Below, one piece after another: positions 1 to 7,457 of a DNA stretch of 19,838 nucleotides. How positions within the stretch are numbered: position 1 is the first letter of the stretch; each line of letters opens with the position of its first letter. Origin of the DNA: Treponema sp. (lineage in GTDB: Bacteria > Spirochaetota > Spirochaetia > Treponematales > Breznakiellaceae); assembly GCA_031290325.1 (NCBI GenBank), contig JAITNU010000021.1, positions 1 to 19,838 of the forward strand. The letters run 5' to 3'. The notes beneath the pieces were generated by a model. That model was not told the DNA's origin, made no database searches, and saw only the letters and a program-made list of their open reading frames with translations. The position numbers were made by a program, and so were the translations under genes.

Positions 1-621
1 GCAAGCCTGGCGGTGGAAAAACAGAAAAAATCCGGTACGTGGCGCACACAAGAAATAATCGACCGAGTGAGTGCGGATTTCAAGCACAAGTGTTATATCT
101 GCGAATCACAGAAGCCGAACACCATCAATGTTGAGCATTTTATCCCACATCAGGGTAACCGTGATTTGATGTTCAATTGGGATAATCTGTTCTATGCCTG
201 TGGTCATTGCAATGGCATAAAACTTGCCAAGTATCCTAACATACTGAATTGCACGAAAGTCGATGATGACGTGGAAAACAAAATTGGCTACATCATAAAA
301 GAATTTCCAAAATTTGAAGTCGCCATAACTGCTATTGAGAATGATACGCGCACAACACAAACGACTGTCTTGTTAAATGCGGTTTTTGCGGGTACGACTG
401 CGGAAAAAAGACAAGAAGCGGCGTATATCCGTGAGCGCTTGCAGCGTGAGTTACTAACATTTCGTGATTTGATTTTGCAATATAGAAAGAACACAAATGA
501 TTCCGCAACGAAAAATAATATTAAAGCGCATTTGGATTCTTCTTCGGCCTTTACGTCCTTCAAACGAGCTATAATAAAAAATAATCCTGAATTATTTGCC
601 GAATTTGGAGCCGCATTATGA
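1..621 (+). CDS. HNH endonuclease, 5' end beyond window
   Basis: Probable DNA-cutting HNH nuclease. Counting from the GTG at 13, a zinc-ribbon-like frame is formed by CYIC (residues 27-30) and CGHC (63-66). Between them lies the catalytic E-H (41-42) in VEHFIPHQGN, then an Asn in WDNLF and an Asn after the last Cys. The frame is open through position 1, and the residues before the GTG (ASLAVEKQKKSG) look like family sequence, so I think the true start lies upstream and the entry is 5'-partial. The C-terminal two thirds is helical with no motif I recognise. HNH proteins of this general type often sit downstream of an AAA ATPase in defence operons; whether one is present upstream cannot be seen. 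The stop overlaps the next start (ATGA), so the next gene is coupled. Base composition is more AT-rich than the core genes near 3-7 kb, fitting acquired DNA. Confidence 0.8.
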   Translation, partial: ASLAVEKQKKSGTWRTQEIIDRVSADFKHKCYICESQKPNTINVEHFIPHQGNRDLMFNWDNLFYACGHCNGIKLAKYPNILNCTKVDDDVENKIGYIIKEFPKFEVAITAIENDTRTTQTTVLLNAVFAGTTAEKRQEAAYIRERLQRELLTFRDLILQYRKNTNDSATKNNIKAHLDSSSAFTSFKRAIIKNNPELFAEFGAAL

Positions 622-1257
622 ATAAAGCCCAAGACACGAAAGCGTCCATCTTCTACCACGACATCGGCGACTACCTCTCCCGCGAAGAAAAACTCAGCCT
701 TCTCAAAAACTTTCGCACAATATACAACCCTGACATCGAATGGGAGCAACTCACCCCCAACGAAAAAGGCGACTGGATAAATCAGCGCAATGATGTGTTT
801 AGCACACTCATCCCACTTGCACTGGAAAAGAAGTTTGATACAAAGACACAGAGTTTTTTTATAAGCTATGCGATAGGTGTTGCAACAAATAGAGATTCTT
901 GGGTATACAGTTTTTCTGAAAATGCAATTGAAAATAATATGAAAAGAATGATTGCAGAATACAACGCACAAACAAAAAACGATCAGATAATATATGATGC
1001 AAATAAGTTGGACGGTTAATTTACAGAACGACTTTAAGAATGGAAAGAAACATAAATATCAGGCAAGTAAGAATCTTATCGGTTTATATCATCCATTTGT
1101 AAATATGTATTTGTATTACGACAAATCATTTGAAGAACAAAAAGATAAAACCAGTTCATTATTTGACGCTGATAAAACCGAATATGTCCGGCGCGATGGC
1201 GTGAGCGATTTTATATTCACTCGTGCAAAGACACAATACGGCAAGAATGTAACAATA
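618..1257 (+). pseudogene. Type ISP restriction-modification specificity-domain fragment, frameshifted
   Basis: The reading frame from ATG 618 carries hallmarks of the C-terminal target-recognition region of single-chain type ISP restriction-modification enzymes: YHDIGDYLSREEKL, then DWINQR, then GVATNRDSWVYSFSENAIENNM. It stops at 1019. Homologous sequence continues in another frame from about 994 (ISWTVNLQNDF, LIGLYHPF, RRDGVSDFIFTRAKTQYGKN), so a single-base-type frameshift lies near 1000. Family sequence ends exactly where an ISL3 inverted repeat begins at 1258, so the tail was removed by insertion. The helicase and methylase parts of a normal enzyme (well over 1000 residues) are absent here. 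Unusually, the fragment has its own ATG, a GGAG ribosome site at 607-610 and an ATGA overlap with the HNH gene. It may therefore have been a separate coupled specificity subunit before it broke. Confidence 0.75.
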
Positions 1258-1304
1258 GGCTCTTCCGGCTATCCTATGGATAAATATCCAGTCCACCGCA
1301 ATAG
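1258..1304 (-). repeat. ISL3 right terminal inverted repeat, copy 1
   Basis: The outer bases GGCTCTTCCGGCTA and the following stretch match, with a few mismatches, the reverse complement of 8453-8499 at the end of the second copy. The transposase stop codon (TAG on the minus strand, 1276-1274) lies inside this repeat, a typical compact ISL3 arrangement. Confidence 0.75.
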
Positions 1305-1655
1305 AAAAGTATAGAAGTACGGTAGTTTTGAAAGTTTCTAAAGCCACGGGCAGTAGCTTTTATATGCTGGATAACGCTGTTTATACCTTCAGCAAAACTG
1401 TTTGATATACGATGCATACGTTATACTATTTTCAAAATGCCTCTTGAGCATTTTGGCGGCTTTAATAACCGGAGCAAGCTGGGAATGCGTCGCAGAAAAA
1501 TACCAGTCCTTAAATAATTGACGCGCTGATGCTTCGTCGATACATTCCCAGAATTCCTTTAACCGTTCCCGCCTGTGCCACGCACGGTTCACATCTACTC
1601 TGCCACGACTTTCCGCCCACGGCACTTCCATTGTCTGTATTCCGTTGGAGCACCA
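1274..1655 (-). pseudogene. ISL3 transposase remnant (copy 1)
   Basis: Translated on the minus strand, this gives a short N-terminal scrap (GIQTMEVPWAES), then RAWHRRERLKEFWECIDEASARQLF, DWYFSATHSQLAPVIKAAK and LKRHFENSITYASY. The frame ends at 1389. In the next frame the normal ISL3 C-terminus continues: SNSFAEGINSVIQHIKATA, RGFRNFQNYRTSILFYCG and LDIYP, followed by a stop inside the terminal repeat. The gene is therefore broken twice: by a large internal deletion between VPWAES and RAWHRR, and by a frameshift near the C-terminus. Copy 2 carries that same frameshift. The fragment retains sequence that copy 2 has lost. Confidence 0.75.
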
Positions 1656-1675
1656 TACTTTTTACCCATAGATTT

Positions 1676-2449
1676 TTACTTCCGTGCTACTGCAATCAGC
1701 ATCGCCGCCCGGTTGTCGTAGGGGGATTCGTCCCAATCACCGTAGAGTTCCACCGCCCCAAAGCCCGTTTCCAGTAGCAGGCTCCGCAGTTCCGAAGCAG
1801 CGTAGAGGCGCTGGGTAAAGGTACGCTCTATCCGGGTTTCATCATTGATGAGGATCCACCGGTTTTTAATGCTTCCCCAGGAATCAAGCGGGGTATACTC
1901 GGTGAGTACCATGAAGCCCCCGCGGGTAAACCATTCACGCTCAACAAAATCCCGGACCGCGATCTCCTTGCCCAGGGTTTCTATGATGAAGGTGGCACCG
2001 GGTTTAAGGGATTCAAAGACATTCCGTACCATGAGCCGGTCGTCCTGGGGATGTTCAAAGTATCCAAAGGAGATGTAGAGGTTGGTTACCACATCAAAGA
2101 AGCAGGGCCGTATAAAAGAACGGGCATCGGCACGGATCAATTCGATGGAGAGCTGTTCATAGGCTGCGTCTTCCCGGGCGGTTTGCAGATAGCTTTCCGT
2201 TATATCCACCCCGGTAACGGTAAATCCCCGCCGGGCCAGTTCCAGACTGATACGTCCAAATCCGCAGCAGAGATCAAGAACCCGGGGAGCTGCTTCGGGC
2301 CGGGGAGCATCATAGAGGTGCAGATTGGAGAGCCTCGTTACCCCATCGGCTACGACCGGAACCTCTGCCCAGCACTTCGTATCAAATATGATGGGGGCAA
2401 AGTGTTCCCAGAATTGCTCATCATTAAACCATTCTTGTTTATAGGCCAT
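1676..2449 (-). CDS. Class I SAM-dependent methyltransferase
   Basis: A 257-residue Rossmann-fold methyltransferase. Motif I is VLDLCCGFGR at residues 57-66. The acidic end of strand 2 is VTGVDIT at about 76-82, and a conserved Asp lies in IRADARSF. The motif IV region reads FDVVTNLYISFGYF, and FESLKPGATFIIETLG follows as the usual post-IV segment. Methylation of a small molecule or natural product is typical for this general fold, but nothing identifies the substrate. The start at 2449 is the first Met and precedes MAYKQEWFNDEQFWE. No clear ribosome site is visible, and a promoter-like element sits so close that the message may be leaderless. Its 3' end nearly abuts the truncated end of ISL3 copy 1, but the protein looks complete. 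It is transcribed divergently from the operon starting at 2555. Confidence 0.85.
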   Translation of the reverse strand: MAYKQEWFNDEQFWEHFAPIIFDTKCWAEVPVVADGVTRLSNLHLYDAPRPEAAPRVLDLCCGFGRISLELARRGFTVTGVDITESYLQTAREDAAYEQLSIELIRADARSFIRPCFFDVVTNLYISFGYFEHPQDDRLMVRNVFESLKPGATFIIETLGKEIAVRDFVEREWFTRGGFMVLTEYTPLDSWGSIKNRWILINDETRIERTFTQRLYAASELRSLLLETGFGAVELYGDWDESPYDNRAAMLIAVARK

Positions 2450-2455
2450 AGATTT

Positions 2456-2484
2456 ATAGTATCTTGAACTATGAATAATATGAA
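2456..2484 (-). promoter_or_regulatory. Possible promoter for the methyltransferase gene
   Basis: On the minus strand TTCATA (2484-2479) and TACTAT (2461-2456) are separated by 17 bases. The predicted start falls at or within a base or two of the ATG at 2449, so the transcript would be leaderless, consistent with no Shine-Dalgarno sequence there. Each hexamer matches only four of six consensus positions. Confidence 0.35.
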
Positions 2485-2517
2485 GTATGGCGGAGGTGCA
2501 AATGGCGCAGGCCCCCC

Positions 2518-2546
2518 TTGACCCAAAGCCCTCAGAACCTTAAAAT
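2518..2546 (+). promoter_or_regulatory. Promoter for the membrane protein/minD-like/lgt operon
   Basis: TTGACC (2518-2523) and TAAAAT (2541-2546) are separated by exactly 17 bases, a good sigma-70-type match. Transcription would start near 2553, only about two bases before the ATG at 2555. No Shine-Dalgarno sequence precedes that ATG, so a leaderless message is plausible. Confidence 0.5.
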
Positions 2547-2554
2547 TTCCAAAT

Positions 2555-3043
2555 ATGGATGTATATAGGCCCCTGCGGGCTATTCTGTTTGTCTATGAAG
2601 TTATCCGGTTTGTGGTTATGATACGGGTGTGTACGGCCTTTGTACCGGTGGAGGGAAGCGCTGAAAATGGGGCCTTCCCTTACCTGGTCTATACGGTCCC
2701 CAATGCGCTGTTTCCCCTGATGGCCCTATTTTTGTGGCTCAGTCTTGCCCACTATAAGCCCTATATTTCGCTCTATACGGCGGGAAAAATCATTGCCGTG
2801 GTATCGGTGATTGGGTGGTGCGTCTTTTCCTTTCGAACCATCCCCGTGATGTGGGAAGAGGCGGTAATGATGAGCGTCGGCATAACCTTCATCCTGGCTA
2901 TAGGGGATGTTCTTTCCATTTGTGGGGGCTTCCTGATTCAAAACAAGCTGAACCGTCTTGAACGACTGATCGACACCCCGATAGCAACCTTGGCCGCGGC
3001 TCCTTCTGAAACCACGGCTCCGGAACAGGGAGGTATCTCATAA
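2555..3043 (+). CDS. Small integral membrane protein, function unknown
   Basis: A 162-residue protein with about four predicted transmembrane helices: residues 7-28 (LRAILFVYEVIRFVVMIRV), 45-66 (LVYTVPNALFPLMALFLW), 74-92 (AGKIIAVVSVIGWCVFSF) and 102-127 (AVMMSVGITFILAIGDVL). A hydrophilic Ala/Thr/Pro-rich tail follows. I do not recognise a family. It is the first gene of a plus-strand cluster, and its stop overlaps the start of the MinD/ParA-like ATPase by one base (TAATG). Tight coupling to a MinD-type ATPase suggests it could be the membrane partner of that ATPase, but this is inference from position only. Confidence 0.75.
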   Translation: MDVYRPLRAILFVYEVIRFVVMIRVCTAFVPVEGSAENGAFPYLVYTVPNALFPLMALFLWLSLAHYKPYISLYTAGKIIAVVSVIGWCVFSFRTIPVMWEEAVMMSVGITFILAIGDVLSICGGFLIQNKLNRLERLIDTPIATLAAAPSETTAPEQGGIS

Positions 3044-4188
3044 TGCGTATCATTCCCATTGCGAGTGGTAAGGGGGGGGTTGGAAAATCCCTTATTGCGG
3101 CGAATCTGGGGGTGGCCTTGGCCCAGGCCGGGCAGCGGGTGGTCCTGGCGGACCTGGACCTGGGGGCCTCGAATCTGCACCTCGTCATCGGCCATCAGTC
3201 CCCTAAAAGCGGGATCGGTACCTTTCTCAATGACACCAAGTCGGATTTTAACCGGATCATCGCTGAAACCGATGTGCCGGGGCTTCGGTTTATACCAGGG
3301 GATACGGAAATCCCCGGGCTTGCCAATCTGAAGCCCAGCCAGCGGAATGTCCTGGTGAGGCGCTTTCTGGCCTTAAAGTCCACCACGGATGTGCTGATCA
3401 TTGACCTGGGAGCTGGAACCCATCAGTCTATCCTTGATTTCTTTCTGCTCTCAGGCCAGGGGATCATCGTAACTGCCCCGGCGGTTACCGCGGTGCTGAA
3501 TGCCTACGTGTTCCTGAAAAATGCGGTGTTCAGGCTGATGTATACGGTGTTCACCAAGAACACCAAGGCCTATGTGTATCTGGAACAGATGCGGAAGGAG
3601 GGTTCGGGGCCTCAGAAACTCTATATTCCCCGGATACTCCCGGAGATCCAGAAGATCGATCCCCACTCCTATGAGAAATTTATGCTCCACATTAACCACC
3701 TGCACCCCCGCCTGATTACCAACATGCTTGATGATCCCAAAGATGCTGAAGTGGCTATGAAGATACGCCGTTCCTGTGAGGAGTACCTGGCCTTGAGGAT
3801 CGAGCACCTGGGGGTGCTCTACCGGGATTCTTTCCAGGATGCCAGTCTGGCTTCACGGCTGCCCATAACCCTCTACAAGCCCCAGGCCGTCATCTCCCAG
3901 GCGATCTTCCGTATTGCTGATAAGATCCTGCAATCCGGGGAAGATGAATTCGCCCTGGATGACAAGGAGATCGATGCGAGTTTCCTGGAAGCCGGTGCGG
4001 AAGCGGAAATTGACTTTGAAACCAAGATGGAATATGTGGAGGAACTGCTCCACTCCGGGGCCTTTACCACAGGGGACCTCATTGAAACGGTCAAATCCCA
4101 GCAGTTTGAGGTATCGAAACTGAAGAAAGAAAATAACTTTTTAAAGTTGAAGTTGTCCAGGGCCCTGGCCCAGGGTTTTAAGTTTTAA
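3043..4188 (+). CDS. MinD/ParA-family ATPase with C-terminal coiled coil
   Basis: A deviant-Walker P-loop ATPase of the MinD/ParA/FlhG superfamily, which position cargo or regulate assembly through ATP-dependent dimerisation. The signature KGGVGKS, including the signature Lys at residue 10, is at 10-16. The switch region VVLADLDLGASNLHLVIG is at 33-50. The Walker B strand DVLIIDLGAGT is at 116-126. The chain is 381 residues, longer than a typical MinD (about 270), with an extra C-terminal part. Residues about 338-375 (TGDLIETVKSQQ, then KLKKENNFLKLKLSRAL) look like a coiled coil. A GGGAGG ribosome site at 3028-3033 supports the ATG at 3043. DLGASNLH resembles FlhG/YlxH more than ParA, but there is no flagellar gene nearby. 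Its job could be polar placement of an envelope complex; the target is unknown. Confidence 0.85.
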   Translation: MRIIPIASGKGGVGKSLIAANLGVALAQAGQRVVLADLDLGASNLHLVIGHQSPKSGIGTFLNDTKSDFNRIIAETDVPGLRFIPGDTEIPGLANLKPSQRNVLVRRFLALKSTTDVLIIDLGAGTHQSILDFFLLSGQGIIVTAPAVTAVLNAYVFLKNAVFRLMYTVFTKNTKAYVYLEQMRKEGSGPQKLYIPRILPEIQKIDPHSYEKFMLHINHLHPRLITNMLDDPKDAEVAMKIRRSCEEYLALRIEHLGVLYRDSFQDASLASRLPITLYKPQAVISQAIFRIADKILQSGEDEFALDDKEIDASFLEAGAEAEIDFETKMEYVEELLHSGAFTTGDLIETVKSQQFEVSKLKKENNFLKLKLSRALAQGFKF

Positions 4189-4226
4189 GGGGCCGGTATG
4201 TATCAAAGTATAGTACGGAGGCATCC

Positions 4227-5261
4227 ATGTTCTTAGCAGTGCATTTCCCCTCATGGTTATCCCCTGAGGTTATTCCCGGTCTGCCGGTCAGATGGTACGG
4301 GGTGATGTACGTGGTGGCCTTTGGCATCGCCTTCCTGCTCTACCGCAGGCAGGTTCGGGAGCGGCGTTTTCCCATGACCGAGGATGAACTGTCAGGGCTG
4401 TTTTTCTGGGGGATCCTGGCCCTGCTTTTTGGGGCACGGATCTTTGACACCATTGTGTATGAAACCGGCGATATTTACCGGCGGCAGCCCTGGCTGGTGT
4501 TCTGGCCTTTTCGGGATGGTCAATTCACCGGTCTTCGGGGTATGAGCTATCATGGAGGGGTAATCGGGGGTATCACGGCGATTCTGATCTACGCCACGGT
4601 CAAGCACTTTGATTACCGGGAAATCGGGGATATGTTTGCCGCCAGTATCCCCCTGGGCTACACCTTTGGCCGGCTGGGAAACTTCACCAACGGGGAATTG
4701 TACGGTCGTATCACCACCGGCCCCCTGGGGATGATCTTTCCCCAGGCCCTGGCCTATCCTGCGGGACTAAGCTGGGTCCGGGAGGCGGCGGAAAAGACCG
4801 GTATCCCCGCTGACGGCCTCGTGAACCTGCCCCGGTATCCCTCCCAGTTGTTTGAGGCCCTGTTTGAAGGAGTGGTGCTCTGGCTCATCATCTGGTCCCT
4901 GCGGAACCGGAAGCCCTTCAAGGGTTTTTTGATAAGTCTCTACCTGATGGGTTATGGGGTGTTCCGGTTTATCATCGAGTATTTCCGGGAACCTGATGCG
5001 GACTTGGGGTACCGTATTGAGTTCGTCCCAACCAGCCTGCCCCAGGCCCTGGCCCACCCACTTTTCAGCTTTTCCACCGGGCAGGTGTTTTCTTTTGCGA
5101 TGATCCTCATAGGCGCCCTCTGGCTCCTCATTGCCTCCCGGCTGCCTGATCGCAAGCCGGTCCTGGTATACCCGGAGCCGGGCAAACCCGTGATGATCCC
5201 GGTAGAGGAACGGCATGCGGCCCGGAAAAGCCGCCGGAAACTGCGGAAGAAGCTGCGGTAA
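4227..5261 (+). CDS. lgt: Prolipoprotein diacylglyceryl transferase
   Basis: Lgt moves a diacylglyceryl group from phosphatidylglycerol to the lipobox cysteine of prelipoproteins, the first step of lipoprotein maturation at the inner membrane. The family signature is clear: SYHGGVIGG around residues 107-115, the catalytic-loop motif GRLGNFTNGELYGR at 148-161, and YPSQLFEAL and FRFIIEYFREPD further on. Several hydrophobic helices span the chain. At 344 residues it is longer than E. coli Lgt (291), mostly through a basic Arg/Lys-rich cytoplasmic tail after about residue 315. CGGAGG at 4216-4221 places the start at 4227. It lies 38 bases after the MinD-like gene in the same direction, so it is probably in one operon. 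Spirochaetes depend heavily on lipoproteins, so this is a housekeeping gene. Confidence 0.96.
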   Translation: MFLAVHFPSWLSPEVIPGLPVRWYGVMYVVAFGIAFLLYRRQVRERRFPMTEDELSGLFFWGILALLFGARIFDTIVYETGDIYRRQPWLVFWPFRDGQFTGLRGMSYHGGVIGGITAILIYATVKHFDYREIGDMFAASIPLGYTFGRLGNFTNGELYGRITTGPLGMIFPQALAYPAGLSWVREAAEKTGIPADGLVNLPRYPSQLFEALFEGVVLWLIIWSLRNRKPFKGFLISLYLMGYGVFRFIIEYFREPDADLGYRIEFVPTSLPQALAHPLFSFSTGQVFSFAMILIGALWLLIASRLPDRKPVLVYPEPGKPVMIPVEERHAARKSRRKLRKKLR

Positions 5262-5277
5262 AAACCATAATTTTAAA

Positions 5278-5283
5278 AAGGAG
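5278..5283 (+). promoter_or_regulatory. Ribosome binding site deciding a TTG start
   Basis: AAGGAG lies 10 bases before the TTG at 5294 and only one base before the in-frame TTG at 5285. Only the downstream start has workable spacing, and it gives an N-terminus (MIRKILIANRGE) like that of ordinary biotin carboxylases. Confidence 0.6.
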
Positions 5284-5293
5284 CTTGATACCG

Positions 5294-7243
5294 TTGATTA
5301 GAAAGATATTAATTGCAAATCGGGGAGAGATCGTAAACCGGATCATGCGGAGTTGCGACAAAATGGGCATTGAGACCGTGGTGGTCTATTCCCAGGCGGA
5401 TAAGGATGCCCCCTATATCGCCAAGGCGACGGAAAGCTATGATCTGGGACCTGGAGTGCCGGCACAAAACTATCTGAACGTGAATGTCCTTAACAAGGTC
5501 ATTAAACAATCCGGGGTGGACGCGGTGCATCCGGGGTATGGATTTTTAGCCGAATCGGTACTCTTTTCAGCAGCCCTTATGGAAGCGGGGGTACAGTGGA
5601 TCGGTCCTGCTCCTCGGCTCTTGATGCGTATCGAATCCAGGTGCTATTGCCGGGGCATCGCGAGTACCCTGGGGATCCCGGTAATCCCCGGAACTGACAG
5701 GGTGATCAACCATATTGATGCAATTTATAAAACTGCCGCACGAGTCGGGTTGCCGATACTGCTGAAGCTGGACCATGGCGGCGCCGGAAAGGGTATTCAG
5801 AAAATCGACCACTTTGAATCCAAGGCGGTAACCCAGGCGATCTTCGACAGTCTGCGGTGGATCGGTACGCTGGCCTTTACCAACGGCGATGTGTATATAG
5901 AAAAGGATATCAGCGGGCCTCGGCACATTGAAGTGCAGTTTATGGCAGACCACCAGGGTTCTGTTGTGTACCTGGGTGAGCGGGACTGTTCCATTCAGCG
6001 GCGATACCAGAAGATCATTGAGGAATCCCCTTCGGTAGTGGTTACCGAGGCGGACCGTCAGCAGCTTTATGCCTACACAAAAAAGTTCATCAAAGCCCTG
6101 AATTACTCTGGCGTCGGAACGATTGAATATCTGCGAAGCGCCGAAGGCATCTACTACTTCCTGGGGATCAATGCGCGGCTGCAAGCGGAGCATCCGGTTT
6201 CAGAACTGGTAACAGGCCTGGACTTGGTGGAGTGGCAAATCCGGATCGCCAATGGTGAAACCGTGCCTTTAACCCAGCCTTCTGTAAAGGGCCATGCCAT
6301 CGAATGCCGAATCTACGCTGAGGATCCCAAAACCTTCATGCCCGCTCCGGGGATCATCACCAAACTTTCGTTCCCAGATACTGAGAACGCTGCCATCCGT
6401 ATTGAGCATGCGATAGGGGAAGGGTATCAGCTTTCCCCCTTCTACGACTCGATGCTCTGTAAAATCAGCCTCTGGGGTGAGGACCGGAACACCGCTATTG
6501 CGGCTATGAAGAACACCTTGAGCAGCGTGGTGATCGAGGGGGTTACAACCAATATCACCACCAACATCGCTATCTTACGGAATAAAGACTTTGTGGCCGG
6601 TACCTTTGGGACGAATTTTCTGGACCGTGAAGAGGCGCATACCGGACTTGAGAACTATTCTGTTACCATTTCCCGCCAGTTCGGAAGTCTCGGCCATTAT
6701 ATTGCGAAAAAAATGGCAGAACTTTTGGGAATTCCCTTTTATGACCGGAATATTGTTGAGCAGGTGGCAAAGGAGCTGCACTTGCCGGTCCCGGCCTTCG
6801 AGGGTGAAGATATCGATTCTGGATACGGCAAGATGAGCTTCCCTCTGGGAACTGGCTCGGATGCGGAAAAGGAACGGATCTTTGAGGCCCAGAAAAAGAT
6901 CATTCTGGGCTTTGCTGAGAAAAACTCAGGGATCTATGTGGGCCGGTGCGCTGCCTATATATTACGCAATCACACCAACCATTTCAGCATCTTTATCTAC
7001 GCACCCAAAGAGGTGCGCAGGGCAAACTGTATCAATATTATGCACATCGATCCCGGCAAAGTGGATGAGATAATCAATAAGGTGGACGAGGCCCGGCAGT
7101 CTTACCTCATGCATTATGCGAATGTATACAGCGAGGATGTGGCATACAAGGACATTTTAATTGACAGCAGCACATTCAGCAGTGTTGAGGAGGCCGCCGG
7201 GGTGCTGGTTTCAATGATCAGGGAGAAGTTCAATTTAGCCTAG
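5294..7243 (+). CDS. Biotin carboxylase-like protein fused to cytidylate-kinase-like domain
   Basis: A two-domain protein of 649 residues. Residues 1-450 are a biotin-carboxylase fold: KILIANRGEI at the start, HPGYGFLAES, HIEVQFMADH, GERDCSIQRR and AEHPVSELVTG. Residues 455-649 match cytidylate-kinase-like family 2: VTISRQFGSLGHYIAKKMAE, then YVGRCAAYIL and VDEARQSY. Biotin carboxylase normally carboxylates BCCP-biotin with ATP. Here the position of the Mg-binding E288 of E. coli AccC is Gly (YFLGINARLQ), H236 is Tyr (QRRYQK), and K116 appears to be Arg. The glycine loop is DHGGAGKG instead of a GGGGRG type. The catalytic Arg of NARLQ and the Glu of AEHP are kept. Activity is therefore doubtful or altered, and no BCCP or carboxyltransferase gene is nearby. 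The TTG at 5294 is preferred over the TTG at 5285, because AAGGAG (5278-5283) is 10 bases from the former and 1 base from the latter. It follows lgt by 32 bases. Confidence 0.88.
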   Translation: MIRKILIANRGEIVNRIMRSCDKMGIETVVVYSQADKDAPYIAKATESYDLGPGVPAQNYLNVNVLNKVIKQSGVDAVHPGYGFLAESVLFSAALMEAGVQWIGPAPRLLMRIESRCYCRGIASTLGIPVIPGTDRVINHIDAIYKTAARVGLPILLKLDHGGAGKGIQKIDHFESKAVTQAIFDSLRWIGTLAFTNGDVYIEKDISGPRHIEVQFMADHQGSVVYLGERDCSIQRRYQKIIEESPSVVVTEADRQQLYAYTKKFIKALNYSGVGTIEYLRSAEGIYYFLGINARLQAEHPVSELVTGLDLVEWQIRIANGETVPLTQPSVKGHAIECRIYAEDPKTFMPAPGIITKLSFPDTENAAIRIEHAIGEGYQLSPFYDSMLCKISLWGEDRNTAIAAMKNTLSSVVIEGVTTNITTNIAILRNKDFVAGTFGTNFLDREEAHTGLENYSVTISRQFGSLGHYIAKKMAELLGIPFYDRNIVEQVAKELHLPVPAFEGEDIDSGYGKMSFPLGTGSDAEKERIFEAQKKIILGFAEKNSGIYVGRCAAYILRNHTNHFSIFIYAPKEVRRANCINIMHIDPGKVDEIINKVDEARQSYLMHYANVYSEDVAYKDILIDSSTFSSVEEAAGVLVSMIREKFNLA

Positions 7244-7414
7244 TATCCAGGACGTATTAATTCGCGCTTAGGTGTGGCGATATTTCAAGAGTAGTTGGCC
7301 CTATTTTAAAAAAGAGCCACTCTCTTTGATCTGCCTGATGCGTTACCTTTATCGGAACAATCAGAGGGGTTGTGCATACAAAAATTTATATTTTTAGGCA
7401 TGAGTTAAAACTTG

Positions 7415-7444
7415 TTGACAAAAAAATATCAATTGATGTATAGT
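7415..7444 (+). promoter_or_regulatory. Promoter of the ISL3 transposase gene (copy 2)
   Basis: TTGACA (7415-7420) and TATAGT (7439-7444) are separated by 18 bases, placing a transcription start just before the transposase ATG at 7458. The segment between the biotin carboxylase fusion and this site (7244-7414) contains no gene I can support. No copy of the ISL3 terminal repeat is recognisable there, so the left end of the element is not located. Confidence 0.5.
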
Positions 7445-7457
7445 AATACATAGACAG

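Larger units (their letters stand above)
1258..1671 (-). mobile_element. ISL3-family insertion sequence, deletion derivative (copy 1)
   Basis: A remnant of about 414 bp with one intact end. Its right terminal repeat starts at 1258 with GGCTCTTCCGGCTA and matches the end of the copy at 8499 read on the other strand. The transposase start and most of its middle are missing. The sequence jumps from the VPWAES region straight to the RAWHRRERLKEFW region near the C-terminus. The far end stops at about 1671 in CCCATAG, which resembles an internal part of the terminal repeat, and the methyltransferase stop codon follows within a few bases. The element interrupted the type ISP fragment. No target duplication can be verified because the other end is eroded. 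Confidence 0.75.

Noticed and set aside
288..971. Long minus-strand open frame (227 codons) opposite the HNH gene and the specificity fragment
   Set aside because: The plus strand has clear HNH and type ISP motifs here. The minus-strand translation is Cys/Phe/Val-rich with no motif, typical of an antisense shadow in biased DNA.
7311..7327. AAAGAG-CCACT-CTCTTT hairpin as terminator of the housekeeping operon
   Set aside because: Only six mostly weak pairs and no T-run follow, so this is too little to call a terminator.
7244..7414. Left terminal inverted repeat of ISL3 copy 2
   Set aside because: No stretch resembling GGCTCTTCCGGCTA was found by eye, so the left boundary is left undefined.
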